Counted from the stretch's first letter, positions 7,959 to 17,329 are shown. The stretch is DNA of 64,000 bases from Cyclobacteriaceae bacterium (GCA_019638235.1 JAHBUE010000001.1:1660492-1724491); one strand, 5' to 3'. The notes: generated by a model not told the origin, from the sequence alone. Numbers and translations: made by a program.

Positions 7959-8871
7959 GATTGATTGCTTCTACTCTTTTTTTGAATTTCTCTTCGGCTA
8001 ATTGCTGCAATTGTGTGAGCGGTTCAAGCACGCTGTTGTTGTGCCCATAAATGGCTTTGTCGAGCAGGGGCAGCGATACGCGCAGCCTTGAATCAGGTTC
8101 AAGCGCAAGTGTTTCGCGGGTGGTGAGTTTTGTATAGGGTTTGCCTTCCAGTGTTTCCAGATATTTTTTCCAATAGAAAAGTGCACGCTCCGTTTGCGGT
8201 ACACTAAAGTTTGTTTGGAGTTGCTGCAAATAGCCTGAAAAAGTTTGCAAGAATTTCTGGTGGTTTGCGGTTAACTGTTTTAGTTTAAAATATTTCCGTA
8301 TTCGTTTACCGAAAATCAGCCACAGCGCAAGAACCAGTATCAGTAAAACCACAACTATAATTACTGTAACGGGGTAGTTAAACAAAAAGAACACCCGCTG
8401 ATACCCGGTATTGGTTTTCAGGGGGAGGTCTTGTGCATTTATGGAATCAGGAACAGATTCCGTTACCAATAAACTTAGTACAATGCTGTCGCGTGGCGGA
8501 ACATGAAAGGTGCAGTCGGCTTTTTGTAATTGAAAGACCGGTAACGCAAGGTATTGCACTTCGTCAATCTCGAATGTCAGTAAGGTGTACACTGCGCTGT
8601 CATAACTCTCGCCTTGTTGTGTAACGGTGGGGAAATATTTTTTTTGTTGAAATTCAAACTCATCAAACTTCCAGGTAGAGTCAGGAAACAACACCTGGAG
8701 ATTGTCATGGTAACGTGCGGTTAAATAATAATTGAATGCAACACCAATTTTAGTAGTGTCCTGTATAAAGCCCCCGGTTACAGTAACCTGCGCACGCGAA
8801 ATAGTCAGGCCGGTAATGAGCACCAAAACAGTCAGGCAACCTTTTAACACACACGCACGCATCATTTTCAT
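7951..8871 (-). CDS. BatD/DUF4381-like membrane protein of the BatA operon
   Basis: 306 residues with a signal peptide (about 1-27, ending SRAQ), an extracytoplasmic beta-rich domain, a membrane helix at about 165-187 (VTVIIVVVLLILVLALWLIFG) and a cytoplasmic helical tail. The layout resembles BatD-like/DUF4381 proteins that sit between DUF58 and VWA genes. Position (8-nt overlap with the VWA gene, 1-nt overlap with DUF58) supports a joint complex. Exact family is assigned by layout and context, not by a sharp motif. Confidence 0.65.
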   Translation of the reverse strand: MKMMRACVLKGCLTVLVLITGLTISRAQVTVTGGFIQDTTKIGVAFNYYLTARYHDNLQVLFPDSTWKFDEFEFQQKKYFPTVTQQGESYDSAVYTLLTFEIDEVQYLALPVFQLQKADCTFHVPPRDSIVLSLLVTESVPDSINAQDLPLKTNTGYQRVFFLFNYPVTVIIVVVLLILVLALWLIFGKRIRKYFKLKQLTANHQKFLQTFSGYLQQLQTNFSVPQTERALFYWKKYLETLEGKPYTKLTTRETLALEPDSRLRVSLPLLDKAIYGHNNSVLEPLTQLQQLAEEKFKKRVEAINHG

Positions 8872-9749
8872 CAGGTTGTTTTTACAGAACGGTTCCTCAC
8901 TTTAAACAGCCGGAGAAGTTTGGGCACAAAATCTTCGTCCGTATCTAACGAAATAAAATTGATTTGATGTTTTTTGCAAAAAGAAGACAGGGCCGTTTTG
9001 CGTTCATCTAACCGGTGGCTGATTTTCTCGCGGAAATCGCCAAAGGACGTATTTATCCACAAGGTTTTTCCACTCTCTTTATCCTGCACGGGTATAATGC
9101 CCAATTTCGGCAAACGTGTTTCGCGCTTATCGCTGATGTGGATAATCACGAGGTCGTGTCTGCGGGCAAGCGCTTTCAGATTTTTTTCATAATCGTCATC
9201 AATAAAATCTGAAATCAGAATAACAACACTTCTGCGCTTAATAGTGTTCAGCACAAAGGCAAGCGCTTTATTCAGGTTGGTTTTGAGCGATGCCGGTTTT
9301 AACGAAACAATGCTGTTGATAATCTGGTATGCCTGCGATACACCCTTTGTCGGCTTGATATAAAGTTCGCGCTGGTCGGAATAACAAATCAGCCCCACGT
9401 GGCTGGACTCCTTTACGGCCGAAAGCGCCAACACCCCGGTTATTTCTTTGCCAATATCCACTTTGGTTTTTCCTTCCGAGCCGATTTCCTGTGAGGCGCT
9501 TACGTCCAAAATAAAAAATACGGTTTGTTCCTTTTCTTCCCGAAAGGTTTTAACAAACGTGCCGTGCCCTTTGGCCGACACATTCCAGTCGATAGTGCGT
9601 ATATCATCTCCGTATTGGTAGGGGCGCACGTCATCAAACTCCAGCCCCGTGCCTTTAAAAACCGAGCGGAAGTCACCCTGCATTTGGCTGTTTATTGCCT
9701 TGCGTATCTGTATTTCGTATTTCCGTAATTTTTTTAGAAGCGCTTTCAC
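8871..9749 (-). CDS. DUF58 domain protein
   Basis: 292 residues. The DUF58 signature GLEFDDVRPYQYGDDIRTID then WNVSAK is at about 34-60, followed by a VWA-like fold (FFILDVSASQEIG). DUF58 proteins are cytosolic partners of MoxR AAA+ ATPases and VWA membrane proteins. It is first in the three-gene operon; the usual moxR gene is not in the neighbourhood, so the ATPase must be elsewhere or absent. A TATTTTTG element at 9784-9791 is the likely promoter. Confidence 0.9.
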   Translation of the reverse strand: MKALLKKLRKYEIQIRKAINSQMQGDFRSVFKGTGLEFDDVRPYQYGDDIRTIDWNVSAKGHGTFVKTFREEKEQTVFFILDVSASQEIGSEGKTKVDIGKEITGVLALSAVKESSHVGLICYSDQRELYIKPTKGVSQAYQIINSIVSLKPASLKTNLNKALAFVLNTIKRRSVVILISDFIDDDYEKNLKALARRHDLVIIHISDKRETRLPKLGIIPVQDKESGKTLWINTSFGDFREKISHRLDERKTALSSFCKKHQINFISLDTDEDFVPKLLRLFKVRNRSVKTT

Positions 9750-9783
9750 AATATCTGGTTACGCTGGTTCGATTTTTGAGTTT

Positions 9784-9791
9784 CAAAAATA
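9784..9791 (-). promoter_or_regulatory. -7 promoter element TATTTTTG (DUF58 operon)
   Basis: Exact TAnnTTTG on the minus strand, 34 nt before the DUF58 start codon. No obvious TTG at the expected -33 distance. Confidence 0.45.
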
Positions 9792-9816
9792 GTTAAATGT
9801 GATTACTTTGCCCGCC

Positions 9817-10215
9817 ATGCGCATACTTCAGGCCGAATTTTACTTTAAATGGATACGCCCCCGGTTGTGGCTTGTGGTGTTGGCGTTGGTTTTCAGTTGT
9901 CGGAGCGATAAACCGCCTAAAGGCATTCTTTCCGAACCCCAAATGGTACAGGTACTAAAGCAGATATACCTGGCGGAAGAAAACCTGAACAAAATATCCG
10001 TACCATACGACTCCATGTCGAGGTTAATGCCCTATGCAAAAGGCAAAATATATGAACGGGCGGGCGTGTCCGACTCGCTTTTCAGGGCTTCGATGCAATA
10101 TTATATGGCGCACCCCAAGCGCCTGGAGTATATTTACACCGCATTGGTCGACTCCCTGAGTTTGGAAGAGCAGGGAAAGCCTCATGATACTCCCAAAGAT
10201 GCCCAGTCTTATTGA
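9817..10215 (+). CDS. DUF4296 lipoprotein
   Basis: From the ATG at 9817 the protein has 132 residues with a lipoprotein signal ending in the lipobox LVFSC (Cys about residue 28). The rest (EPQMVQVLKQIYLAEENLNK, then repeated helical segments) matches DUF4296, Bacteroidota lipoproteins of unknown function. An in-frame GTG at 9799 would add six residues; the ATG is preferred because TTACTTTG, one mismatch from the promoter consensus, overlaps that stretch. It overlaps the start of mutS2 by 32 nt. Confidence 0.8.
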   Translation: MRILQAEFYFKWIRPRLWLVVLALVFSCRSDKPPKGILSEPQMVQVLKQIYLAEENLNKISVPYDSMSRLMPYAKGKIYERAGVSDSLFRASMQYYMAHPKRLEYIYTALVDSLSLEEQGKPHDTPKDAQSY

Positions 10216-12568
10216 TGTTGAAGTAAAAATCGGTTTCGACCAACTCCGTGCCCGGCTAAAAACGCATTGCCTTTCAACATTGGGTACGGCAGCGGTAGAT
10301 GAGATGACTTTTCTGACCGAACCCGACAGGGTACTGCAATTGCTAAAGCAAACCCTTGAGTTTAAACAGATTTTTGAGCGGGGCGATATATTTCCGTCTA
10401 ATCATTATTTCGACCCATCTGATTTGTTGAACCGCATTGCATTAGAAGGTAATTATATTGACGAAGCTGATTTTCTAAAGTTAGCGTGGTCGCTGCAAAC
10501 CGTTATTTCCTGCCGGGATTATCTCGTAAAAAATAAAGAACTGTGCCCTTCGCTTTTTCAGCTTACCGAACCTGTTGGCGTTTCAACCCAGCTTGTTAAG
10601 AAAATCCTTTCGGTGATTGATGACCATGCGCAGGTAAGGGATTCAGCAAGCGTTGAACTGGGCCGCATCCGAAAGAAAATCCGTGAAGAACAAAGCCGCT
10701 TGCGCAGGATAATCGACCAGGTTTACCGCCATGCCGTGCAGGAGCAGTGGATACCGGACGGATCCTTGCCCACTATTCGTGGAGGAAGATTGGTGATTCC
10801 TGTTTTGGCCGAACATAAGCGAAAAGTAAAAGGATTTATTCATGATGAGTCGGCTACGGGCCAAACCGTTTTTATGGAACCGGCCGAAGCGCTTGAAGCC
10901 AACAATGAAATGCGCGATTTGGAACATGCCGAAAAGCGCGAAGTAATCCGGCTGTTGAAAGAACTTACGGCTGCATTGCGCGAAGAATTGAATCAGCTTG
11001 ACCTTGCGTATAAATTTCTTGCACGGATTGATTTCATCCGCGCAAAAGCGCGACTTGCATTAGAGCTTGAGGCAGGCATGCCCATAGTACAGCGTGCCCC
11101 GGCTCTTAACTGGATGAAGGCGCGGCATCCGTTATTGCAAATGAGTTTGAAGGGCAAACGCGAATTAATTCCGTTGGACATTAACCTTACATCTGCCGAC
11201 AAATTCCTGTTGGTTTCAGGGCCGAATGCCGGGGGCAAATCGGTTTGCCTGAAAACCGTTGGCTTGCTGCAATACATGTTGCAGTGTGGTTTGCTTGTGC
11301 CCATGTCGCCCGATTCGACTGCCGGAATTTTTAAGCAGATTTTTGTTGACATTGGCGACCAGCAATCCATAGAAAATGATTTGAGCACGTACAGCAGTCA
11401 CCTGAAAAATATGGCGCAGTTTACACAATCAGGTAACGACCAAACCTTGGTGTTGTTGGATGAACTTGGTTCGGGCACCGACCCGAATTTTGGTGGCGCT
11501 ATTGCGCAAGCAATTCTGCAAGACTTGCTGAAGAGAAAAGTGTGGGGCGTGGCTACCACACATTATTATAACCTGAAACTGTTTGCAGGACAGGTGCAAG
11601 GCATACGCAATGCGGCTATGCGGTTTGATGAAAAAAATCTTTTGCCGCTTTACAGGCTTGATATTGGAAAACCCGGAAGCTCGTTTGCGTTAGAGATTGC
11701 ACACAAAACCGGTTTACCCGAAGAGGTGCTGAACAAAGCCCGGCAATTAGCCGGAAGTGAATTGGTGGGATTTGAAACCTTAGCCCGCGAGTTGGAAAAA
11801 GAGCGAAACACGCTGACAAAAAAATCGGTATTGCTTGAACAGAAGAATAAAGAGTTAGATGTTTTGCTTAGAAAATATGAAAACCTATCGGGCGAGTTGG
11901 AAGAGAAGAAGAAAGTAATACTCACCAAAGCAAAAGAAGAAGCGCAGCAATTATTGGCGCAGACCAATCGTGAAATTGAAAAAACCATTCGCCATATACG
12001 CGAAAATCAGGCGCAGAAAACCGAAACCAAAAAAGTAAGAGAAAAACTTAAAGCAATTACGCAAAAAGTTACCGATACGCCCGTTGCTGTTAAGCCGGTA
12101 TTGCCCGGAGAGATTAAAGCTGGTGACCGCGTGCGTATTATCGGGCAGGAAGGAAGCGGTGTGGTGCTTAGTGTGAAAGGAAAATCGGCTATGGTGCAGT
12201 TGGGCGAGTTAAAAACCAAAGTTGACGTAGCTAAATTAGAAAAAGCCAATCAGGCTACAGCCGATAAAGCAATAGAGAAAAAATTGCGCTCGGTGGGCAT
12301 CAGCCTCCATGAAAAACGTACCGGCTATTCACCGGCATTGGATGTGCGCGGCAAGCGTGTAGATGAAGTCATACCCTTATTGGAGAGTTTTTTAGACACC
12401 TCAGTTTTATTGGCGCAGGGCGAAGTGAAAATCCTTCATGGAAAAGGTGAGGGTGTGTTGCGAAAAGTTATCCGCGATTATTTAAAGCAATACAAACAAG
12501 TAGCCTCCTTTGCCGATGAACACGTAGAACGGGGAGGAGATGGGATTACCGTGGTGGTGTTGAAATGA
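10184..12568 (+). CDS. mutS2: MutS2 endonuclease
   Basis: 794 residues; Met6 (10199) is an alternative start. MutS2 suppresses homologous recombination or rescues collided ribosomes depending on species; it lacks the mismatch-recognition domain of MutS. Visible: MutS core, Walker A SGPNAGGKS at about 344-352, Walker B LVLLDELGSGTDP, a long charged coiled coil (about 520-620), a KOW-like linker, and a C-terminal Smr nuclease domain (LDVRGKRVDEV... LHGKGEGVLR). Cotranscribed with the DUF4296 gene and followed by a strong terminator. Confidence 0.95.
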   Translation: MILPKMPSLIDVEVKIGFDQLRARLKTHCLSTLGTAAVDEMTFLTEPDRVLQLLKQTLEFKQIFERGDIFPSNHYFDPSDLLNRIALEGNYIDEADFLKLAWSLQTVISCRDYLVKNKELCPSLFQLTEPVGVSTQLVKKILSVIDDHAQVRDSASVELGRIRKKIREEQSRLRRIIDQVYRHAVQEQWIPDGSLPTIRGGRLVIPVLAEHKRKVKGFIHDESATGQTVFMEPAEALEANNEMRDLEHAEKREVIRLLKELTAALREELNQLDLAYKFLARIDFIRAKARLALELEAGMPIVQRAPALNWMKARHPLLQMSLKGKRELIPLDINLTSADKFLLVSGPNAGGKSVCLKTVGLLQYMLQCGLLVPMSPDSTAGIFKQIFVDIGDQQSIENDLSTYSSHLKNMAQFTQSGNDQTLVLLDELGSGTDPNFGGAIAQAILQDLLKRKVWGVATTHYYNLKLFAGQVQGIRNAAMRFDEKNLLPLYRLDIGKPGSSFALEIAHKTGLPEEVLNKARQLAGSELVGFETLARELEKERNTLTKKSVLLEQKNKELDVLLRKYENLSGELEEKKKVILTKAKEEAQQLLAQTNREIEKTIRHIRENQAQKTETKKVREKLKAITQKVTDTPVAVKPVLPGEIKAGDRVRIIGQEGSGVVLSVKGKSAMVQLGELKTKVDVAKLEKANQATADKAIEKKLRSVGISLHEKRTGYSPALDVRGKRVDEVIPLLESFLDTSVLLAQGEVKILHGKGEGVLRKVIRDYLKQYKQVASFADEHVERGGDGITVVVLK

Positions 12569-12595
12569 AAAAGGCTCCAGTGGAGCCTTTTTATG
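12564..12595 (+). terminator. intrinsic terminator of mutS2
   Basis: An A-run, the stem AAAGGCTCC/GGAGCCTTT with a 3-nt loop, and a T-run begin directly at the mutS2 stop codon. The symmetric A/T flanks let it act on the opposite strand for the convergent lipoprotein gene too. Confidence 0.9.
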
Positions 12596-12609
12596 TTTTT
12601 ATTGTTGAA

Positions 12610-13095
12610 TTATTGGAAAGTAAAAACCCAGTCTCCAATAATCTGTTCAGTTCTTCCACCGGAATCACCGCCATAGAAAAAAGCAAGTGATAGATGCCCG
12701 CTGCTGTTAATGTTGTAAGTTATAGCCACTCCATCACCTCTTGCTAAGGTTCCTGTATCACCACTAACTCCAGGAAAAAGTTCAAAGTTGCCACCACTCC
12801 CAGACCATGGGCCTGGATCTGGCTTTGAGCCGCTTAAAGTATAATTATAAGGACCCTTAGGGGAGTTTTTGTTGAACGTGACACCTGATAAATTGAGCTT
12901 AAAGTTAGTGAAGTCGTTAATTCTCGTGTCATCTCCTTCAAATGATGCACCTGTAATACTCCATTCTTTTTTCAATTTGGTAAGTTGCTGTTCCTCTCTT
13001 GAAGGCTTGGGATCGCTTCCTCCACAATTACTAAAGAACACTAATACGCCTGCTACTATTAATAATGACGCTAATCGGGTTGCTGCTTTTATCAT
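12610..13095 (-). CDS. putative lipoprotein, lipocalin-like
   Basis: 161 residues. The N-terminus (LLIVAGVLVFFSNCGGSDPK) is a type II signal with the +2 GG typical of surface-exposed Bacteroidota lipoproteins. The rest is beta-rich with short motifs (KKEWSITGASFEGDD, IIGDWVFTFQ) similar in layout to lipocalin-like/DUF5004 proteins. No function can be assigned. No operon partner; about 160 bp of plain intergenic DNA precedes it. Confidence 0.7.
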   Translation of the reverse strand: MIKAATRLASLLIVAGVLVFFSNCGGSDPKPSREEQQLTKLKKEWSITGASFEGDDTRINDFTNFKLNLSGVTFNKNSPKGPYNYTLSGSKPDPGPWSGSGGNFELFPGVSGDTGTLARGDGVAITYNINSSGHLSLAFFYGGDSGGRTEQIIGDWVFTFQ

Positions 13096-13253
13096 TGTTT
13101 ACAGTTTAGAATTACGAATTTCATTTTTTAGGCTCACAAAATCAAATCTTATAGCCTGATTTGCAAGATTTAACCCCAAATATGCTTCAAGTATAGGGGA
13201 TAAACACGGTTTTATCGGATTTATTGTGCCGTTGTAACCCATAATTGCCTTGT

Positions 13254-13883
13254 TCAGGCTTTATAATCGCTCAAATTAATAATCTCTGCGTCATTCGGGT
13301 ATTCTTCGGGTTGGTTGGAGGCTATGCACACCAACCGGTTTGCGCACATGTTTTTCAATTGTTGCGTAAACCAATCGAACGCCTGCCGGTCGAGGTTGGT
13401 GCCGGGTTCATCTAAGAACAGGGCAGGGGTATCGGTTAAAAATGCAAGGCCGAGTTTAAGGCGTTGTTTCATGCCCGATGAGAAGTTGGAGATGTATTTA
13501 TCTTTCGCCTGCTCTAAGTACATGATTTCAATTACTTCCTGTAAAGAGTAGCCGTTTATTACCGGCCTCGATTTGAAGTGAAAGGCTACTTGTTCGTGCA
13601 ACGTAAATTCTTCAATCAGTTCCATGTAGGGCGTGGCAATGCTTACCTGTTTAAAAACTTCATCCATATCAACAGGCTGATTGTTCAGGGTGTAGGCGAG
13701 GTTGCCTTCGCTCATGGGTAATTGCCCCCAAAGCACCTGCATCAACGTTGATTTTCCTGAGCCGTTAGGCCCGGTAATGGCGTAGGTTTTTCCTTGTTCA
13801 AAGGTGTAGTTCAGGTTGCGGAATATCCACTCGCGGTTGTAACGCTTGCTCAGATTGTTAGCTGAAATGGAGAGTTTGCTCAT
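13254..13883 (-). CDS. ABC transporter ATP-binding protein
   Basis: 209 residues, a single nucleotide-binding domain: Walker A GPNGSGKST at about 38-46, signature NFSSGMKQRL, Walker B ALFLDEPGTNLD. No permease gene is adjacent, so its partner and substrate are unknown; it may act as a CcmA-like ATPase with a distant membrane protein. It follows lpxA on the same strand with a 103-bp gap containing a REP-like double hairpin. Confidence 0.9.
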   Translation of the reverse strand: MSKLSISANNLSKRYNREWIFRNLNYTFEQGKTYAITGPNGSGKSTLMQVLWGQLPMSEGNLAYTLNNQPVDMDEVFKQVSIATPYMELIEEFTLHEQVAFHFKSRPVINGYSLQEVIEIMYLEQAKDKYISNFSSGMKQRLKLGLAFLTDTPALFLDEPGTNLDRQAFDWFTQQLKNMCANRLVCIASNQPEEYPNDAEIINLSDYKA

Positions 13884-13898
13884 TCAATACTGTTCCTA

Positions 13899-13970
13899 TG
13901 TCATCGCGGCCTTTGAGCCGCGATCTTGAAAAGTTAAATGTTGGGATTCCGGCTCAGGGCCGGAATGACT
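13899..13970. repeat. REP-like double-hairpin repeat
   Basis: Two perfect stems lie in the gap between lpxA and the ABC gene: ATCGCGGC/GCCGCGAT (13903-13910 with 13917-13924) and ATTCCGGC/GCCGGAAT (13946-13953 with 13959-13966), enclosed by GTCAT...ATGAC. The paired-hairpin layout is that of dispersed REP/BIME-type elements. Only one copy is in the window. Confidence 0.7.
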
Positions 13971-13986
13971 CGATATAAAAGTAGGA

Positions 13987-14775
13987 TTAATCCCCCAACC
14001 CGTATCCTTTCATGATGCCGCGTTCGGAAGAGCGTATAAAGTTGATGATGTAATCGCGTTCTTCGCTTTGGGGTATCATCTCGGTGATCATATCAAGGGC
14101 TTTGGTGTTGTTAACGCCTTTCATAAATATGTACCGGTAAATTTCCTGTATCTCGCCAATTTTTTCTGATGAAAAACCTCTGCGCCTCAAGCCAACCGAA
14201 TTGATACCTGCGTATGCTAACGGTTCGCGTGCTGCTTTGGTGTAAGGCGGTACGTCTTTCCGCACTAACGACCCCCCCGAAATCATGACATGGGCGCCTA
14301 CTTTTACAAATTGATGTAACGCGCTTGCTCCGCCAATTATCGCCCAGTCATCAATGGTAACATGGCCGGCAACCTGCACCGTATTCACTAAGATGCAATT
14401 GTTCCCGATAATGCAGTCGTGGGCTACGTGCACGTATGCCATCAATAAGCAATTACTACCGATAACGGTTTTGAATTTATCGTGCGTACCGCGACTTATG
14501 GTTACGAACTCGCGGATAACGGTGTTATCGCCAATAAAGGTTTCAGTTTTTTCACCGGCAAATTTCAAATCTTGCGGAATGGCGGAAATGGAAGCGCCCG
14601 GGTAAATCTTTACGTTTTTGCCGATGCGCGCACCGTCAAATATTACTGCGTTTGGCCCTATCCAGCTTCCATCGTCAATAACAACGTCTGCGCCAATGGT
14701 AGCAAAGGGTTCAATGGTAACATCCTTGCCAATCCTGGCATCGGGATGTACGTTGGCTAAGGGATGGTAACTCAT
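13987..14775 (-). CDS. lpxA: acyl-ACP--UDP-N-acetylglucosamine O-acyltransferase
   Basis: LpxA adds the 3-OH fatty acid to O-3 of UDP-GlcNAc, the first step of lipid A synthesis, in the cytosol. 262 residues, the family's usual length. Hexapeptide repeats of the left-handed beta helix fill residues 8-190, with the catalytic His in AYVHVAHDCIIGNN; the C-terminal helical part ends GYGLGD. It overlaps the lpxC-fabZ stop by 4 nt (ATGA), so the two are translationally coupled. Confidence 0.96.
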   Translation of the reverse strand: MSYHPLANVHPDARIGKDVTIEPFATIGADVVIDDGSWIGPNAVIFDGARIGKNVKIYPGASISAIPQDLKFAGEKTETFIGDNTVIREFVTISRGTHDKFKTVIGSNCLLMAYVHVAHDCIIGNNCILVNTVQVAGHVTIDDWAIIGGASALHQFVKVGAHVMISGGSLVRKDVPPYTKAAREPLAYAGINSVGLRRRGFSSEKIGEIQEIYRYIFMKGVNNTKALDMITEMIPQSEERDYIINFIRSSERGIMKGYGLGD

Positions 14776-16169
14776 GAGTCTTTACGGACAATGCTGGCAG
14801 TCATAGAACCTTCGCATACCAATGTGTTGCCCACATAACCACGACCAATCATTTTGGCAATGCCTCGTTTGATGGGGGCAATTAAATCGCATTGAATTAC
14901 AAGCGTATCTCCGGGCAACACCATTTTACGGAAACGGAAGTTTTCAATACCCAGGAAGTATGTCCAGTAATTTTCAGGGTCGGGTACGGTATTCAACACT
15001 AAGATACCCCCGGTTTGAACCATAGCTTCAACCTGTAATACACCGGGCATTACCGGGTTGCCGGGAAAATGACCTTGAAAGAAGGGTTCGTTGTAGGTTA
15101 CGTTTTTCACACACGCAACTGTTTCGTTATCGAGGTGAATAACCTTATCGATAAGCAGGAAAGGATACCGGTGCGGAAGCATTCCGGTAATCTTGTTGAT
15201 GTCCATTACCGGGGGCAAACTCGGATTGTATTTTGGTCTGCCCTGTTTGTCGGCTGCGGCCATAGCTTTTTTCAACTTCTTGGCAAAGGCAACGTTGGCT
15301 GCATGGCCGGGGCGTGCCGCGAGTATCTGGGCTTTGAGTGGTCTTCCGCTCAACGCAAGGTCGCCCACAATGTCTAACAGTTTGTGTCTTGCGGGTTCGT
15401 TCTTATAACGAAGTTCAATATTGTTCAGAATGCCTTCATGCTTTACGGCAACTTGTGGTTTACCGAGCATCTTGGCAATGTTTGTGAGTTCGTCTTCCTT
15501 CACCACGCGGTCAACAATAACAATGGCATTGTTCAGGTCGCCTCCACGAATGAGGTTGTTTTTATACAGCAATTCCAGTTCATGCAGGAAACAGAATGTG
15601 CGGCATGAGGCAATTTCTTTTTCAAACTGGCTGATGTCGGTAATAGAAGCATGCTGACTGCCCAATACAGGCGAGTTGTAATCAATCATTACCGTTACGC
15701 GATAATCATCTAACGGCAGGGCAGCGATTTCAACGTTGCGAGGTATTTCCCTGTAAAAGAGCGGCTCCTGTACTTCAAAGAAATCGCGCAAAGCGTTTTG
15801 TTCATCCGTGCCTGCCGATTTTAAGGTTTCTACAAACTGGATAGAACTGCCATCCATAATGGGGCACTCGGGGCCGTCAAGTTGAATTAACACATTGTCA
15901 ATTTCCAACCCGACTAATGCGGCAAGTGTGTGTTCAATGGTGCTTATACGTGCACCGCTTTGCTCGATGGTTGTTCCCCTCGATACGTCCACTACGTTAT
16001 CACAATCGGCATCGATAATGGGCGACCCCGGTAAATCAACCCGTTGAAATTTTATACCGTGATTTGGTTTTGCCGGCATAAAGGTCAAGTTGGTTTTGGC
16101 GCCTGTATGAAGCCCCACACCTGAAAGGGATACCGACTTTTGAATCGTCTGTTGCTTAATGTTCTGCAT
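14772..16169 (-). CDS. LpxC/FabZ fusion: UDP-3-O-acyl-GlcNAc deacetylase and 3-hydroxyacyl-ACP dehydratase
   Basis: 465 residues from the ATG at 16169. The N-terminal ~300 residues are LpxC, the Zn-dependent deacetylase committing to lipid A (TIEHTLAALVG, MDGSS, VKHEGILNNIELRYKNEPARHKLLD with zinc ligands). The C-terminal ~150 residues are FabZ (LPHRYPFLLIDKV, GHFPGNPVMPGVLQVEAM with catalytic His and Glu). This fusion is a Bacteroidota hallmark and couples competing lipid A and fatty acid activities. A farther in-frame start at 16220 would cross the promoter element at 16190, so it is rejected. Confidence 0.96.
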   Translation of the reverse strand: MQNIKQQTIQKSVSLSGVGLHTGAKTNLTFMPAKPNHGIKFQRVDLPGSPIIDADCDNVVDVSRGTTIEQSGARISTIEHTLAALVGLEIDNVLIQLDGPECPIMDGSSIQFVETLKSAGTDEQNALRDFFEVQEPLFYREIPRNVEIAALPLDDYRVTVMIDYNSPVLGSQHASITDISQFEKEIASCRTFCFLHELELLYKNNLIRGGDLNNAIVIVDRVVKEDELTNIAKMLGKPQVAVKHEGILNNIELRYKNEPARHKLLDIVGDLALSGRPLKAQILAARPGHAANVAFAKKLKKAMAAADKQGRPKYNPSLPPVMDINKITGMLPHRYPFLLIDKVIHLDNETVACVKNVTYNEPFFQGHFPGNPVMPGVLQVEAMVQTGGILVLNTVPDPENYWTYFLGIENFRFRKMVLPGDTLVIQCDLIAPIKRGIAKMIGRGYVGNTLVCEGSMTASIVRKDS

Positions 16170-16189
16170 GTTCACCCGTAAAAAGATGG

Positions 16190-16197
16190 CAAATTTA
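16190..16197 (-). promoter_or_regulatory. -7 promoter element TAAATTTG (lpxC-fabZ)
   Basis: Exact TAnnTTTG on the minus strand, 20 nt before the ATG at 16169; it fixes that ATG as the likely start and implies that lpxC/fabZ-lpxA can be expressed apart from lpxD. Confidence 0.55.
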
Positions 16198-16273
16198 AGC
16201 CCGAATAGGGGGATAACCAAACCACTGGGAAAAGGGCCTTTTTGGGTGATTAAAGCCTGATAAGGCGCTTTTT

Positions 16274-17329
16274 TTATTCCGGTTGTTCTACGCCATTGCC
16301 GAGAACTTTCTTTTCAAGCTCGCGTAGGCGGTAATTCAGGTCGGGCAGGCGCTTGAAAACAGCATACGACTTGAAATAATCCTTAACATCAAACACGGGG
16401 TAACCGATAAGTTTCAGCCCTTCTTCTTTAATGGATTTGGGTATGCCCGCTTGGGCGCCAATGCTTGTTTTGTTGGCAATAACCAGGTGCCCGGCAATGC
16501 CCACTTGTCCGGCAATAACGCATTGCTCGCCAATTTTGGTTGAACCGGAAACACCCGACTGTGCAGCTATTACGGTGTTCTTCCCGATTTCAACATTGTG
16601 CGCAACCTGTATCAGGTTATCTAATTTAACACCTTGCCGGATTATGGTTGAGTCGCCATACAACGTGGCGCAGTCAATAACCGTGTTGGCTCCAATCACT
16701 ACATCGTCTTCAATAACCACATTACCCATTTGAGGAATGGATTTGTAAGTGCCATCGTTTTGTGGTGCAAAGCCAAAGCCATCGCTGCCAATTACAACAC
16801 CGGCATGCAGCACACAATTATTCCCGATTTTTGAATCGGCATAGAGTTTTACATTTGGATGAAGGATGACGTTGTTGCCAACCACACAATTATCGCCCAC
16901 ATACACATGCGGATAAATTTTTACGTTATCGCCAATCTTCACATTGTTGCCGATGTAGGAGAAAGCGCCCCGGTAAAGGTTTTGGCCTGTTGAACTATTG
17001 GCGCCTATAAAGGAAGGTTCTTCAACCCCGGATTTCTGAAAACTTACCATCCGGTGATATTCTTCCAATAAAACCGTGAAGCTACTGTACGGATTGTCCA
17101 CGACTATCAGCGCAGACTGAATTGCTTTACGCGGTTTAAAATCTTTACTCACGATAACCGCAGAGGCTTGCGTGGTGTAGATGTAGTTTTCGTATTTCGG
17201 GTTGGAGAGAAAGGCAATCTGACCCCCTTTTGCATCCTGAATTTTGGCCAGCATCCGGATTTTAGCATTCCCATCTCCCTCAACTTGCCCGCCCAGCATG
17301 GCGGCTATTTGGCTAACGGTAAATTCCAT
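16274..17329 (-). CDS. lpxD: UDP-3-O-(3-hydroxyacyl)glucosamine N-acyltransferase
   Basis: LpxD adds the second 3-OH acyl chain in lipid A synthesis. 351 residues: an N-terminal uridine-binding domain (SQIAAMLGGQVEGDG...), then hexapeptide repeats of the beta helix from about 105, the catalytic His in NLIQVAHNVEIGKN, and a C-terminal helix. It is upstream of lpxC/fabZ-lpxA on the same strand with a 104-nt gap. Confidence 0.95.
   Translation of the reverse strand: MEFTVSQIAAMLGGQVEGDGNAKIRMLAKIQDAKGGQIAFLSNPKYENYIYTTQASAVIVSKDFKPRKAIQSALIVVDNPYSSFTVLLEEYHRMVSFQKSGVEEPSFIGANSSTGQNLYRGAFSYIGNNVKIGDNVKIYPHVYVGDNCVVGNNVILHPNVKLYADSKIGNNCVLHAGVVIGSDGFGFAPQNDGTYKSIPQMGNVVIEDDVVIGANTVIDCATLYGDSTIIRQGVKLDNLIQVAHNVEIGKNTVIAAQSGVSGSTKIGEQCVIAGQVGIAGHLVIANKTSIGAQAGIPKSIKEEGLKLIGYPVFDVKDYFKSYAVFKRLPDLNYRLRELEKKVLGNGVEQPE

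Noticed and set aside
16225..16273. Terminator between lpxD and lpxC/fabZ
   Set aside because: On the minus strand the AAAG..CCT/AGG..CTTT stem is short, bulged and not followed by a T-run.
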